DNA of 64,000 nucleotides from Ehrlichia ruminantium str. Welgevonden (GTDB lineage: Bacteria > Pseudomonadota > Alphaproteobacteria > Rickettsiales > Anaplasmataceae), in assembly GCF_000026005.1 (NCBI RefSeq), contig NC_005295.2:1418655-1482654 (forward strand), read 5' to 3'. The notes beneath the pieces are model-generated. The model saw only the letters and a list, made by a program, of their open reading frames with translations. It searched no databases and was not told the DNA's origin. The position numbers and the translations under genes were made by a program. How positions within the stretch are numbered: the stretch's first letter is position 1; each line of letters starts with the position of its first letter. Of this stretch, positions 19,668 through 30,887 are shown piece after piece.

Positions 19668-20927
19668 TTAATCAGCTTTTACTGGAATTAGCTTTAAAAG
19701 CTTTTTCAATACATTATCTTTTCTATGTGTAGTAGCTTTTTTATTTGTATTTGTACACAATGTATTTGTAATAAGTATTATAGCACCTATAGCCGCAGAA
19801 AAAATAGGATTACTGTTATTCTCTTGAATCCCTTTTAACTTTACTGGCAAACCTATTCTTACTTGTTTTTTTAAAATAGAACCAGCTACTTCTTTGATGT
19901 TAGATAACTGACTAGACCCACCCGTAATAATTACTTTATTAATTAAGTTTTTTTGCTTTCCAATTCTATCACTTACTATCTCAAAAATCTCTTCTACTCT
20001 AGGCTTAATTATTTTAACTAAATCAGAACGCAAGACTGAAATAACTTCGTCATTTCCAACATCAGCTTCTACAACACCATCTTTATCTGAAGGTATTAGC
20101 ATAGCATCTCCATATAATACTTTGATACGTTCAGCATCTTTAGCATTAACACATAATCCATAAGCAATATCATTAGTAATATGAATACCTCCTAACGGTA
20201 CAACATCCGCATATACAAATTTTCCTTTGTTAAAAATACCAATAGAAGTATACCTTCCACCTATATCAATAATCATAGCACCTAGTTCTTTCTCATCATC
20301 AGTAATACATGCCAATCCTGAAGCATAAGATTCTGCTACACATCCAATTAAACTAAAATTACAATAAGTTATACAATTCTCTATATTTAACAATGCAAAC
20401 TTAGAAGCACTAACAACATGCACATTTGCTTTAAGTTTACTACCATATAACCCTTTTAACTCCGTAATATTATTTAAACCATCAAGATGATATAATACAG
20501 GAATATTGTGAATTACAACTTGATCTTCATGACACTTCTCATATGTTTGTAACATAATCTTTTTTATATCACTGTCTGAAATCTCATGAATTGTTGAATC
20601 TATCTCATTAATCATATTTGTGGAATGAATATCACATCCAGAAATGTTAACATACACCTTAGTCACTGTTTCTTGTGTCATTTGTTTAGCAGATTTTATA
20701 CATGATAATATAGAACGGCTTGCAGATTCTATATCAGTAATAGTACCACCATTAATTCCTTCAGCAGCTTTATATCCCACTCCTATAATTTCAGGAGCAT
20801 TTCCACCAAACACTTTAACAATTAAACATACTACTTTTGTAGACCCAAGATCTACAACAGCAAAAACAACCTTTCTTATATCTGTAAGAACAGAAAAATG
20901 TGACATATTCATATTTATGGTAAACAT
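19668..20927 (-). CDS. ftsA: Cell division protein FtsA
   Basis: FtsA is an actin-like ATPase that anchors FtsZ filaments to the membrane. The 419-residue protein shows actin-fold motifs: VDLGSTKVVCLIV (about residues 26-38), IIDIGGRYTSIGIF (about 213-226) and IITGGSSQLSNI (about 345-356). It ends with the short amphipathic helix VLKKLLKLIPV expected for membrane attachment. Several ATG codons lie close together (20927, 20912, 20906) and the true start among them is uncertain. ftsZ is not adjacent, as is usual for Anaplasmataceae, where the dcw cluster is dispersed. Confidence 0.95.
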   Translation of the reverse strand: MFTINMNMSHFSVLTDIRKVVFAVVDLGSTKVVCLIVKVFGGNAPEIIGVGYKAAEGINGGTITDIESASRSILSCIKSAKQMTQETVTKVYVNISGCDIHSTNMINEIDSTIHEISDSDIKKIMLQTYEKCHEDQVVIHNIPVLYHLDGLNNITELKGLYGSKLKANVHVVSASKFALLNIENCITYCNFSLIGCVAESYASGLACITDDEKELGAMIIDIGGRYTSIGIFNKGKFVYADVVPLGGIHITNDIAYGLCVNAKDAERIKVLYGDAMLIPSDKDGVVEADVGNDEVISVLRSDLVKIIKPRVEEIFEIVSDRIGKQKNLINKVIITGGSSQLSNIKEVAGSILKKQVRIGLPVKLKGIQENNSNPIFSAAIGAIILITNTLCTNTNKKATTHRKDNVLKKLLKLIPVKAD

Positions 20928-21284
20928 TTATAAAATAATAGCATGAACCACTGCAAGTGTCCATGTTTATACAATTATAATAGAATATCAAGTTTTTTTA
21001 AAAACTTAAATACACAATTAAACTTTGTTGTTAATATTTTGAATAAACCTATATTAATATCATTAACTATAACCCATAGCTATATAAGTAGTTCCAACAT
21101 TGTTTCTCCAAATATATATTTGTACACAATAGAACTTTAAAGGAGTTTTACCAATATGTGATACTAGCATATTTTATGTTAATAACGAACACATTGTTTA
21201 TCATAAAATATACAACACCAGAAATTATCTTAATTATTACCATGAAAATCATATACAAGATAATATTTGAAAATATTATCTACC
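20928..21284. other. Intergenic region upstream of ftsA
   Basis: The region should hold the ftsA promoter on the minus strand, but no clear -35/-10 pair was found. A 65-codon plus-strand frame here was rejected. Confidence 0.35.
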
Positions 21285-21860
21285 CGATATTATACCTGAC
21301 TATTATATTTTTTTTTCGAAGATAGTAAATCAAACAGTAACATACAATTAAAAACTGTTAACACTACTCTACCACAATAAAATAATATTATGACACTCAA
21401 AGGTAATTTGAGCATTCATAGTAAATATGCATAATAAAAAATAACATTAATTACATATTATAAAAATTACATACAAGGTAATATTATAGCTGACTATTAT
21501 ATTTTTTTCGAAGATAGTAAATCAGACAGTAACATACAATTAAAAACTGTTAATACTACTATATAACAATAAAATAATATTATGACACTCAAAGGTAATT
21601 TGAGCATTCATAGTAAATATGCATAATAAAAAATAACATTAATTACATATTATAAAAATCACATACAAGGTAATATTATACCTGACTATTATATTTTTTT
21701 CGAAGATAGCAAATCAGACAGTAACATACAATTAAAAACTGTTAATACTACTATATAACAATCAAATAATATTATGACACTCAAAGGTAATTTGAGCATT
21801 CATAGTAAATATGCATAATAAAAAAATAACATTAATTACATATTATAAAAATTACATACA
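21285..21860. repeat. Tandem array, three copies of a 192-bp unit
   Basis: The landmark TGACACTCAAAGGTAATTTG occurs at 21391, 21583 and 21775, exactly 192 bp apart. The flanking sequence repeats as well, including the segment around TGACTATTATATTTTTTTCG. Copies differ by a few substitutions and 1-nt indels. Each unit holds a perfect hairpin CTCAAA-GGTAA-TTTGAG. The array fills most of the gap between the ftsA 5' side and the trkH 3' end and has no open frame. Confidence 0.9.
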
Positions 21861-21950
21861 CGGACAATTTTTCAAAATATCAGACACCTACATTATCAGT
21901 TTATCATTACATTTTCTAAGATAGTAAACAATAGAACAAACATAACACAA

Positions 21951-23402
21951 TTATTTAAACTTAAATATATTATGCACTATTAAATACATACACACATAAA
22001 ACGGCATAATCTCTAATCTTCCCATTAACATCAAGAAAGATAATAATAACTTTACTGAAGGTAGCAAGCTATAATAATTATATCGTGGACCTATTATATT
22101 TCCAATACCAGGACCTGTATTACTAAAAGTTGCAGCTACTGCACTAAATGCAGTTACAACATCAACTCCACTAATAGATACAAGGATACACCCCACAAAC
22201 AATATAAAAATATATAGAATAAAGAATAACCCTATATTACTAATAGCAACATTATTCATACATTTTCGCCCATACCGAATAAGAACTGTCTTATCAGAAT
22301 GTACTAAACCACTAGTATAACAGTTTATAGCTTTGAACAATAATCCAATCCTATAGATTTTAATCCCACTATTAGTAGATCCACTACAGCCCCCCATAAG
22401 CATTAATACCATTCCAACTACAGAAAAAAAATACCAATTATTATAATCATAATTAACAAAACCAGTAGAGCTACTCAATGAAACAACCGAAAATACAGAA
22501 TATCTTAATATGTTGAAAAATGAATAACTAGATAGCACTTCATCATAACAAGAGACTACCACAGATAGCATTGAAAAAAATAACAGAATAATTGCAAATA
22601 AAATTACTTGTTCATCATAAAAACACTGTTTTGTTACCATTTTTAAATACATAATAAATGGACAAGAACTCAATAACATAAATACTATTGCTATAATTTC
22701 AATATATACATTATTAAAATGTTGCAAAGAATCATCATAATTAGAGAAACCACCAGTAGATACAGTGGACATAGCATGACATATAGCATCAAAACCTGAC
22801 ATTCCTGCCATTAAATATAAAATTGCACACAAAACAATAAAAATACAATATATAATAAAAACATACATAGAAGACTTCACTATACCGTATTTAAAACCCT
22901 TTGAATTATCTGAGGATTCTGAACGATATAGTTCATACAAACCAACAACTTTTAAACAAGGAAAAAGGAAAATACCAGTCATAATAATTCCTAATCCCCC
23001 TATAGCATTTAATAAACATCTCCATAATAGAATACCTGGTGATTTATTATGTAAATCAGTCAATATTGTTGCACCTGTAGTAGTAAGACCAGATACTGAT
23101 TCAAATAATGCATTCACATAAGAAATCTTAACATCAAACATAAATGGTATAGCTGAAATTATGGACAGTATAATCCATACACTAACTGTAATAAAAAAAA
23201 TCTCTTGCTTTCTTACACGAGATAATTTTCCATAAAGTATACAAATTAAACTAAATAATAGAGTAATAAAACATGCACAAAAAAAACTTTGCCAAGGGTA
23301 TCCAGCGTAACAATTAACTACAACCGGAATAAACATTAAAAATACAAAAATTGAAGAAAAAATACCAGTAATAAAGATGATATTACGTAAACTCTTATAC
23401 AT
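21951..23402 (-). CDS. trkH: TrkH family potassium uptake protein
   Basis: TrkH is the ion-translocating subunit of the Trk potassium transporter in the inner membrane. The 483-residue protein has the four-fold pore architecture. The selectivity filter loops appear in order as TTTGATIL (near residue 106), STVSTGGFS (near 215), SSSTGFVNYD (near 310) and FSNTGPGIG (near 430). The length is typical (480-485). Partner TrkA is not in this window. The downstream side holds the 192-bp repeat array. Confidence 0.95.
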   Translation of the reverse strand: MYKSLRNIIFITGIFSSIFVFLMFIPVVVNCYAGYPWQSFFCACFITLLFSLICILYGKLSRVRKQEIFFITVSVWIILSIISAIPFMFDVKISYVNALFESVSGLTTTGATILTDLHNKSPGILLWRCLLNAIGGLGIIMTGIFLFPCLKVVGLYELYRSESSDNSKGFKYGIVKSSMYVFIIYCIFIVLCAILYLMAGMSGFDAICHAMSTVSTGGFSNYDDSLQHFNNVYIEIIAIVFMLLSSCPFIMYLKMVTKQCFYDEQVILFAIILLFFSMLSVVVSCYDEVLSSYSFFNILRYSVFSVVSLSSSTGFVNYDYNNWYFFSVVGMVLMLMGGCSGSTNSGIKIYRIGLLFKAINCYTSGLVHSDKTVLIRYGRKCMNNVAISNIGLFFILYIFILFVGCILVSISGVDVVTAFSAVAATFSNTGPGIGNIIGPRYNYYSLLPSVKLLLSFLMLMGRLEIMPFYVCMYLIVHNIFKFK

Positions 23403-24639
23403 TATTTTGTATTATTTAATTTCTAAACCTTTGTAATATAGAATAATTAATACATAATTAACTATATTTGGATTTATATATGTTACAACATAGAACCAGT
23501 TACTTATAAAACAACTTATGATAAATATTACTGGAGCTCATATTTACTTTATTCACTAAAATTAGATTATCTAACCGTAACTAATAAACATACACTAATT
23601 AAATAATGTAAAACTCTATACTTACCTCATTCTCTGGATTTGCTAACTTTGTAATAAGAAATTTAATATCTATAAATAACTCAACATGTACAAGTATGAC
23701 TAACTTTCAAGCAATCTAATATGCACAACCGTATTAACACTATTTCTCATATTTATATTACCTACCACAATAATTAAGTAAAGTATTATAAATCTAGTAT
23801 ATCAATATAAAGAATAATAAAACCTATTATATAGGTCATACAAACTATACATCTACATCATTATTGAAATACATTAATCTTATGAAAAAAACTTAGTATC
23901 TATAAATAATTCATAGATACAAATATTACTTATGTTAGATATAGTATGCATCCAAACAAAATCATACAATAAATACATCATTAAAATTCATGTTCATTTA
24001 CGCTAAGTTATCTAAATGTATAAACAGAGCATTATAATCATTTAAAAAATCTAACAAAATAGCATATATTCAGGTAATATAATTTATACTTACATAACTA
24101 AAACAGAATAAGGAAGATATATCTTACTTTCAATAATACTACTACTAAGCACAACATTAATTCTATTTATACTTAGAAAAAACTATAGCTTGTATATCGA
24201 TATAATTAAAATAATATGTGTAACATATATTTATTAAGAATACGAATAATAAAACAGTATAGCCACGTATACTACGTATTTATAAATTTTTAAATTAGTA
24301 TCTAGGTGTTCAACTAGTAATATCATAAATTTCAAAATCATGACACCATATGTTATCTACCTATTTAAAAATAGACTAAATAATATTATTTAAATAAATT
24401 GATATGTTATAAATTATCTAATAAATTTGATTATCATAAGTATTATAAAACAACATATTGATAATAATTTCGAAAATGTTACTACAATAAGATAAACAAG
24501 TCTTTTATTAGTTAACACTTGATAACAAAAAGCCACTTAGTAAAGATAAACTCACAGACTACAATAAATTTTTAACTAACATGTCATAACTATTACACTT
24601 TGATATACAACTTTATTACGCTAAATAACATTTTTATTA
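23403..24639. other. Intergenic region, 1.2 kb
   Basis: There is no supported gene. Parts around 23640-23720 and 23870-23970 look like degenerate copies of each other (both contain ATCTATAAATAA), which suggests an old, decayed repeat. Confidence 0.35.
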
Positions 24640-24668
24640 TGGACTGTATAAGAACTCATAACTATAAT
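24640..24668 (+). promoter_or_regulatory. Predicted promoter of tRNA-Ser
   Basis: TGGACT (24640-24645), a 17-nt spacer and a perfect TATAAT (24663-24668) place the start of transcription at about 24675, just before the tRNA at 24678. Confidence 0.55.
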
Positions 24669-24677
24669 GTTGTATTT

Positions 24678-24764
24678 GGAAAGGTGGCTGAGTGGTCTAA
24701 AGCGCACGCCTGGAAAGTGTGTATACAGTGTCCTGTATCGAGGGTTCGAATCCCTCTCTTTCCG
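24678..24764 (+). tRNA. tRNA-Ser (anticodon GGA)
   Basis: Acceptor arm GGAAAGG pairs with TCTTTCC (one G-T pair). The anticodon stem CACGC/GTGTG encloses the loop CTGGAAA with anticodon GGA. A long variable arm (TATACAG...CTGTAT) marks a class II serine tRNA. The T arm is GAGGGTTCGAATCCCTC. The discriminator is G at 24764, followed by an encoded CCA at 24765-24767. It reads UCC and UCU codons and lies 39 nt upstream of tilS. Confidence 0.96.
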
Positions 24765-24802
24765 CCACCTGTTTTTATTTATAAAAATTTGTGTTTATAT
24801 GT

Positions 24803-26119
24803 ATGTATGCAAAAAAAGATCTTGAATTATTATTTAAAGAAAAAGTTCAAAACTTACATGATAACTATGCAATTGCAGTTTCTGGAGGAATAGACAGCAT
24901 GGTACTATTACACCTATCAGCAATATGTAATACCAAATTCACTCCTACAATACTTACTGTAAATCATGGGTTACGTTCCGAAGCAGCACAAGAAGCTTTA
25001 TTTGTATATCAACATTCACAAAATTTAAACCTAAAATGTCATATATTAAATTGGCACGGAGAGAAACCACAAAGTAATATTCAATCTTCTGCTAGGCAGA
25101 TCAGGTACAGTTTACTTCTGCAATGGTGTAATCAAAATCAAATTAATTATTTAATGGTAGCACATCAGAAAAACGATCAAGCAGAGACTATTATGATGAG
25201 ATTAGAAAGAGGTAGTGGCTTAGACGGATTAGCTGGAATGCAAGAATGTACATACCTAAATGGTATCTGCATACTCAGACCACTACTAGCCATCAGTAGA
25301 GAAGAACTAATACATTATGCAGATACAAAGAATATTACATGGGTACATGATATCAGTAACGACAACAAAAAATACAAAAGAACTTTATACCGTAATATAT
25401 TAAAAGAAGTAGATAATACAGAAGAATTAGTTAATAGGCTCTATAAAACATCAGTACATATAAAACGATCCTTAGATTGTATATTGCATTATGTAAGATT
25501 AGCTATTGATGAGCACTTAGAATTTAACAATCTTGGATTTATCAAAATAAAACTAAATACATTTTTTAATCTTCCAGAAGAAATATCATTAAGACTTTTT
25601 ACATATTCAATTATGTCAATTGGACAAAAAAAATACAAACCAAGGTATCATAAACTCAACAATATGTTTAGAAAAATACAAAACAATGATTTCACAAAAC
25701 CTCAAACTTTTTGTCACTGTAAAATTACTAGGAATCAGAAAGACAATACACTATGTATAACTAGAGAAGTATCAGTAATAAATAATAAAACTATCAGTCC
25801 TTATTCTAAGACATCAATAGTATGGGATAATAGGTTTAAAATACGCATTAGTAATCCCAATACCCATAGTATTACTGTCTCTAGTTTAAACAATAACTAT
25901 ATTCCTGAAAATCTCAAGAAATTAGATAGAGAAGCAGTGCGATGCTTACCTATACTAAAATATCAAAATAAAATTCTCGCTTATCCTCTACAAAATCATC
26001 TTATTGATGATTATATTAATGAGTTAGAGCCAATTATAACAATTGAAGAAGTGTTAATAAAACAAAACTTTATTAATTTAACTTACAACAATTTTATCAG
26101 CAAGGAGCATTTGCTATGA
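24803..26119 (+). CDS. tilS: tRNA(Ile) lysidine synthetase
   Basis: TilS converts cytidine 34 of the CAU-anticodon tRNA-Ile to lysidine, so that it reads AUA, a heavily used codon in this AT-rich genome. The PP-loop ATPase motif AVSGGIDSM lies near residues 25-33. Further family motifs are [29 protein letters not shown] and a C-terminal substrate-binding region. I prefer the ATG at 24803 ([11 protein letters not shown], 438 residues) over the in-frame GTG at 24791. The stop codon overlaps the ftsH start by 4 nt, the classic tilS-ftsH pair. Confidence 0.96.
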   Translation: MYAKKDLELLFKEKVQNLHDNYAIAVSGGIDSMVLLHLSAICNTKFTPTILTVNHGLRSEAAQEALFVYQHSQNLNLKCHILNWHGEKPQSNIQSSARQIRYSLLLQWCNQNQINYLMVAHQKNDQAETIMMRLERGSGLDGLAGMQECTYLNGICILRPLLAISREELIHYADTKNITWVHDISNDNKKYKRTLYRNILKEVDNTEELVNRLYKTSVHIKRSLDCILHYVRLAIDEHLEFNNLGFIKIKLNTFFNLPEEISLRLFTYSIMSIGQKKYKPRYHKLNNMFRKIQNNDFTKPQTFCHCKITRNQKDNTLCITREVSVINNKTISPYSKTSIVWDNRFKIRISNPNTHSITVSSLNNNYIPENLKKLDREAVRCLPILKYQNKILAYPLQNHLIDDYINELEPIITIEEVLIKQNFINLTYNNFISKEHLL

Positions 26120-27951
26120 GAAAAATAATTGAAGGGCTAGCTATTTGGATTATAGCAATTGTTTTAATTGCTGGAGCATACTCCCAATTCAATGATAAAA
26201 TTATAAATGGCAATACAATTAAACTACCATTCTCAGAATTTTTAAATAAAGTTGAACACGATGAAGTTAAAAGTGTAAATATCAATGAACATAATATCAC
26301 TGGTACACTTAAAGACGAATCTAAATTTCAAACAACTGGCGTAGTATATGATAGTTTAATAAAAATACTACACAACAAACAAGTAACTTTTTCATTTCTA
26401 CCCCAAGATACGTTACTTGGGATATTAGGTAGCATATTAATTTCATGGTTCCCAATGTTACTGTTAGTTATAATATGGTTTATATTTTTAAAACGTATGC
26501 AAATAGGTGGTAACCGTACCATAAACTTCAGTAAGTCACGTGCAAAATTAATGACAGAAAATCGTAACAAGGTAACTTTTAATGATGTAGCAGGTATTGA
26601 CGAAGCAAAAGAAGAACTAGTAGAAATTGTAGATTTTTTAAAACATAGGCAAAAATTTCAAAAATTAGGAGGTAAAATACCAAAGGGATGCTTATTGATA
26701 GGATCACCTGGAACTGGAAAAACCTTATTAGCTCGTGCAATTGCAGGCGAAGCAAATGTACCATTCTTCAGTATATCAGGTTCTGATTTTGTAGAAATGT
26801 TTGTTGGAGTAGGAGCAAGTCGTGTACGTGATATGTTTGAACAAGGTAAGAAGAACGCTCCATGTATTATATTCATCGACGAAATAGATGCAGTTGGTAG
26901 ACATCGTGGTATTGGTTTGGGAGGTGGTAATGATGAACGTGAACAGACATTAAATCAGTTACTTGTTGAAATGGATGGCTTTGAATCTAACGAAGGAGTA
27001 ATCATTATTGCAGCAACAAACCGCCCAGATGTTTTAGACTCAGCTTTATTAAGACCTGGAAGGTTTGATAGACAAGTTACTATTGGTATCCCTGATATTA
27101 ACGGACGTGAAAAGATAATTAATGTACACATAAAAAAGGTACCAACAGCCCCCGATGTCAATATTCGTACCATAGCACGTGGAACACCAGGATTTTCCGG
27201 TGCTGATCTAGCAAATTTAGTAAATGAAGCAGCACTAATTGCAGCAAGATTAAATAAAAAAATTGTAACCATGAATGACTTTGAATATGCAAGAGATAAA
27301 GTCATGATGGGTGCTGAAAGAAAATCATTAATGATGACAGAAGAAGAAAAGAAATTAACAGCATATCATGAAGCAGGACACGCAATTATTGCGTTTTATA
27401 CACCAGCATCCGATCCAATACACAAGGCAACAATTATTCCACGTGGGAGAAGTTTAGGTTTAGTGATGCGATTACCTGAATCAGATCGTGTATCTCACAC
27501 ACGTGAAAAAATGGTAGCAGATTTAACAGTATCCATGGGTGGAAGAGCGGCAGAAGAACTAATCTTCGGATATAATAAAGTAACTAGTGGTGCTTCGTCA
27601 GATATCAAACAAGCAACTGATCTTGCTAAAGCCATGGTTATGAAGTGGGGTATGAGTGATAAAGTTGGTCCGTTATATCATAGCGATGAAAAAAATGAAG
27701 CTATTTCCACTAATTTAGCAAACTTAATAGATGAAGAAGTAAAATCAATAGTAACCTCTGCACTTGATAGAGCAAAAAGCTTATTAAATGAACATTTAGA
27801 ATCACTACATATAGTAGCTAAAAACCTATTAGAGTTTGAAACATTAACTGGAGAAAATATAAAAGACATAATAAATGGTAAAGAGCTTACTAAAGACAGC
27901 ATAGATGATGAAAAACCTATAAGAAGATCATTCACATCAAAAGTACAATGA
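26116..27951 (+). CDS. ftsH: ATP-dependent zinc metalloprotease FtsH
   Basis: FtsH is a membrane-bound AAA+ protease that degrades unneeded or damaged membrane and cytosolic proteins. The 611-residue protein has an N-terminal helix (about residues 5-22), a periplasmic loop and a second helix (about 103-123). The AAA domain carries Walker A GSPGTGKT (196-203), Walker B IIFIDEID and the second region of homology ending LLRPGRFDR. The zinc-binding HEAGH starts at residue 418. Length is normal. It is translationally coupled to tilS through the ATGA overlap. Confidence 0.98.
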   Translation: MRKIIEGLAIWIIAIVLIAGAYSQFNDKIINGNTIKLPFSEFLNKVEHDEVKSVNINEHNITGTLKDESKFQTTGVVYDSLIKILHNKQVTFSFLPQDTLLGILGSILISWFPMLLLVIIWFIFLKRMQIGGNRTINFSKSRAKLMTENRNKVTFNDVAGIDEAKEELVEIVDFLKHRQKFQKLGGKIPKGCLLIGSPGTGKTLLARAIAGEANVPFFSISGSDFVEMFVGVGASRVRDMFEQGKKNAPCIIFIDEIDAVGRHRGIGLGGGNDEREQTLNQLLVEMDGFESNEGVIIIAATNRPDVLDSALLRPGRFDRQVTIGIPDINGREKIINVHIKKVPTAPDVNIRTIARGTPGFSGADLANLVNEAALIAARLNKKIVTMNDFEYARDKVMMGAERKSLMMTEEEKKLTAYHEAGHAIIAFYTPASDPIHKATIIPRGRSLGLVMRLPESDRVSHTREKMVADLTVSMGGRAAEELIFGYNKVTSGASSDIKQATDLAKAMVMKWGMSDKVGPLYHSDEKNEAISTNLANLIDEEVKSIVTSALDRAKSLLNEHLESLHIVAKNLLEFETLTGENIKDIINGKELTKDSIDDEKPIRRSFTSKVQ

Positions 27952-29762
27952 ATTTATGAACACAGTAAAACATGTAAATTTTTAATACATGAGATCAGCC
28001 ATTTCATGATTAACTTATGCTACATAAAACCAAGCTATTTTACCTAATATAGTTATTAAAAATCTACAGAATTTGAAATATTTATAAAAAAATTAAAAGA
28101 CACATAATGCAGAAAAAAGATTATTATTAAAAATAACACAAATAATAAAACAACCTTATAAGAAAATCATATAACATCAAAAACATCCTAAATCTAGGAT
28201 AATTAACATAACATGGATTCTTAATATTTATGCTACTTTTTGTAAACAAACTTATAATACAACTAAACTTACTTTTATATAAGTGCTACAAATTCAGTAA
28301 ACTTTAAAATCTCAAAAAAAATATAGAAGTATATAATAAAGAGTAAAAAAATACTTAATATCAACTACAGATGATGAACTATCTCAAAGAATATCATTCA
28401 CATCAACATACAATTTAGAATTACAAGCATGATAAACATATGATTTATATAATAGGTAATTCAATCTTTTTCGATTATTTGATACAAAAAGTCAGTCAAG
28501 CTTATTCAACATACAACATATATACATTAAAAGATTATATACAGAGACAGAAGACTCAGTATTTACCTAATAGATAAGAAATATTATACAATAGTTTAAC
28601 TCAATATTTTTCATTAAATTACTAAAGATACATCTGTATCTTATATAAGATAACAATTAATAATATAGAAGCTGTAAATTAAATCTTCAAGTATGTAATA
28701 GAACATATTATTACAAAAAATATTTAATTTTATTCTACAGAAAAAAGTGAGATACACAATTAAGCTTTAACAGTAATTCTATATTAACAATTCAGACGGT
28801 ACTATCTTAAATACAAAACACTATTATTCACTAAAGTACCAATGCTTACTTAAATATAAATTATGAATAGACAATCATAGTTAGTACATCTATCATAAAA
28901 CTATAAATAAAATGTAAGTATACTGTTCAACACTTAGCACCTATATACTAACAATTACCATTTATCGATACTAGTCTCATATATAAGTTTAATATACAAT
29001 TAATTTATCTAAATAAATTATTCATACCTAAACATAGATAGTGCATATAGCATAATACCAAGCTCACAATATATTCCAAAATACTAACTATACTTAGCTA
29101 AAATAATGCTATTTAAAATATGTAATGATATAATTTATTTATATAGTAACATCTCCCCAAAGATTATAAAAACACTGAATATACATAAGTTTAATATATA
29201 ATTCACTTAAAATAAATTATGAATACATAAACCAAATATTACACACAGCATTTCCTGCAAAACACAATACATAACTTAAAAATATTAACTACACTTAGTA
29301 CTTACATATCATAAGCCATGAGTAGTGAACATGGCCTTAGAGCTTTTATCACAGCGATAAGAATTTTGTTGTTAAAATATACACCAACGTAATTCACAAT
29401 AACTGTTTATTTGATACTATTCTTAAAATTTATACAAGAAACATTTTAGATATTATCTGTATAAAATCTACAATTCATAGTTAAATTCTCTAAATACATA
29501 CTTGAAGCAACATAACTACTCTTCAATGATCATACTCAACATTTATGTATTACTTAGAACAAATACTGACCTTATTATAAAATCTATCTACTAAACAGCA
29601 CAAATCTATCTTAAGTCTACACAAAATACTATAATAAATATAGCTTATTACATACTTCATATATCTATACAGACAAAAACTGTAACTCCCAAATATTACA
29701 CAGGCAATAATACATATTAAATTCAATTATTTTCAAGAAAGATATAGTTACACACTAAATTA
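27952..29762. other. Intergenic region with one coding-like islet
   Basis: This is 1.8 kb of AT-rich DNA without a full gene. Around 29313-29370 a short richer stretch encodes a 24-codon frame (MSSEHGLRAFITAIRILLLK...) and two small hairpins (GCCATG/CATGGC and TTATC/GATAA). It could be a gene remnant or an RNA. Nothing else stands out. Confidence 0.3.
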
Positions 29763-29936
29763 TTACAAATTCCTCCTGATATTTTGCTTGCAGGTACATT
29801 TCTTTATCAATACATTTTCAAGATAAGTTGCAGGTAATGTTTGAAAATTTCGTTCTTTCATACCTAAATACAAACATTGCAAAACAGAAGATCTTCGGCT
29901 ACCTGAAAGAAGCGATGTTAAAACTTTTATTTTCAT
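29763..29936 (-). CDS. Short hypothetical reading frame
   Basis: A 57-codon frame starts MKIKVLTSLLSGSRRSSVLQ and ends CKQNIRRNL. Base composition here is clearly less AT-rich than in the surrounding 2 kb, and the amino acid mix (Ser, Arg, Cys, Leu) is unlike translated random AT-rich DNA. I do not recognise a family. It may be a small gene or the relic of a decayed one, together with the islet at 29313-29370. Confidence 0.3.
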   Translation of the reverse strand: MKIKVLTSLLSGSRRSSVLQCLYLGMKERNFQTLPATYLENVLIKKCTCKQNIRRNL

Positions 29937-30050
29937 TTATAGCCAAAACATATTAATGCTAGTATATTTTACCGATTATATTACCTTTTTAATAAAAATA
30001 CAACTTCACATTTATGGAATCATTACAATAGAAAAATAAAAAACATTAAG

Positions 30051-30071
30051 ATAACTAGTTTAACTAGTTAT
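30051..30071. repeat. 21-bp perfect palindrome behind lgt
   Basis: Two 10-bp arms (ATAACTAGTT / AACTAGTTAT) flank a single central T, 36 bp beyond the lgt stop. It could be a weak terminator stem or a protein-binding site; there is no T-run on the lgt strand. Confidence 0.6.
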
Positions 30072-30107
30072 AAATCCTCCTATACATGTTACATAACTAT
30101 TTCACTA

Positions 30108-30887
30108 CTAAATATTATGAGACATTCTAGATAACCTTAATATACAGATACCTAAAATAACCATAATGAAGGACAATAACTGTCCCATAGTAATCCAATT
30201 AAATAAAATATAACCCACTTGAACATCTGGTTCTCTTACAAATTCAATAAAAAAACGTACTATTCCATACCATATCATAAAAATAGAAAATAACATACCT
30301 TGATATGATTTTACCTTAGTAAAAAAAAATAATAAATTCATTACTACAAACAATAATAATCCTTCAAAAAAAGCTTCATATAACTGACTAGGATGCCTAT
30401 AAAAAAAATCTCCACTATTTTGAAAAATCATTCCAAACCGTGTATTTGTAACTTTACCATATAACTCACCATTAATAAAATTCGCAATACGTCCTAAAAA
30501 TATTCCGACAGGTACAGCACACAAACACAAATCAATTGCTGATAAAAACTTTATTTTATACTTTTTACAAAAAATATACATAGTACAAAAAAGCCCTAAA
30601 CTTGCTCCATGAAATGACATACCACCTTTCCATAACTTAAACATTTCAATAGGAAAACTCATATAGAAATTTAAGTTATAAAATAATATATATCCTATCC
30701 TTCCACCAAGAATCATTCCAGTAACCCACCATGAAATTATCGACTTATAACTTTCTGGAGTAAAAACCTTGTACTTATCTATTTTCTGCACATACCAATA
30801 AGCAAATAAAATACCTATTATATATGCTAAAGAATACCATCTGATCTCTAACAACCCTATCTTTAAAGCCACTGGATCTATATTCAT
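30108..30887 (-). CDS. lgt: Prolipoprotein diacylglyceryl transferase
   Basis: Lgt transfers diacylglycerol from phosphatidylglycerol to the lipobox cysteine of prolipoproteins in the inner membrane, the first step of lipoprotein maturation. The 259-residue multi-span protein contains the conserved motifs GGRIGYILFYN, GMSFHGASLG (with the essential His) and the Lgt signature GRIANFINGELYGKVT. HPSQLYEAFFEG and FVREPD also match. Length is typical. It is flanked by long non-coding DNA. Confidence 0.97.
   Translation of the reverse strand: MNIDPVALKIGLLEIRWYSLAYIIGILFAYWYVQKIDKYKVFTPESYKSIISWWVTGMILGGRIGYILFYNLNFYMSFPIEMFKLWKGGMSFHGASLGLFCTMYIFCKKYKIKFLSAIDLCLCAVPVGIFLGRIANFINGELYGKVTNTRFGMIFQNSGDFFYRHPSQLYEAFFEGLLLFVVMNLLFFFTKVKSYQGMLFSIFMIWYGIVRFFIEFVREPDVQVGYILFNWITMGQLLSFIMVILGICILRLSRMSHNI

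Noticed and set aside
20943-21140. 65-codon plus-strand frame next to ftsA
   Set aside because: It looks like translated intergenic sequence, opposite to the expected ftsA promoter.
27168-27520. Several CACGTG hexamers in ftsH as further parS sites
   Set aside because: Each differs from the parS consensus at four or more of the fixed positions and lies in conserved coding sequence.
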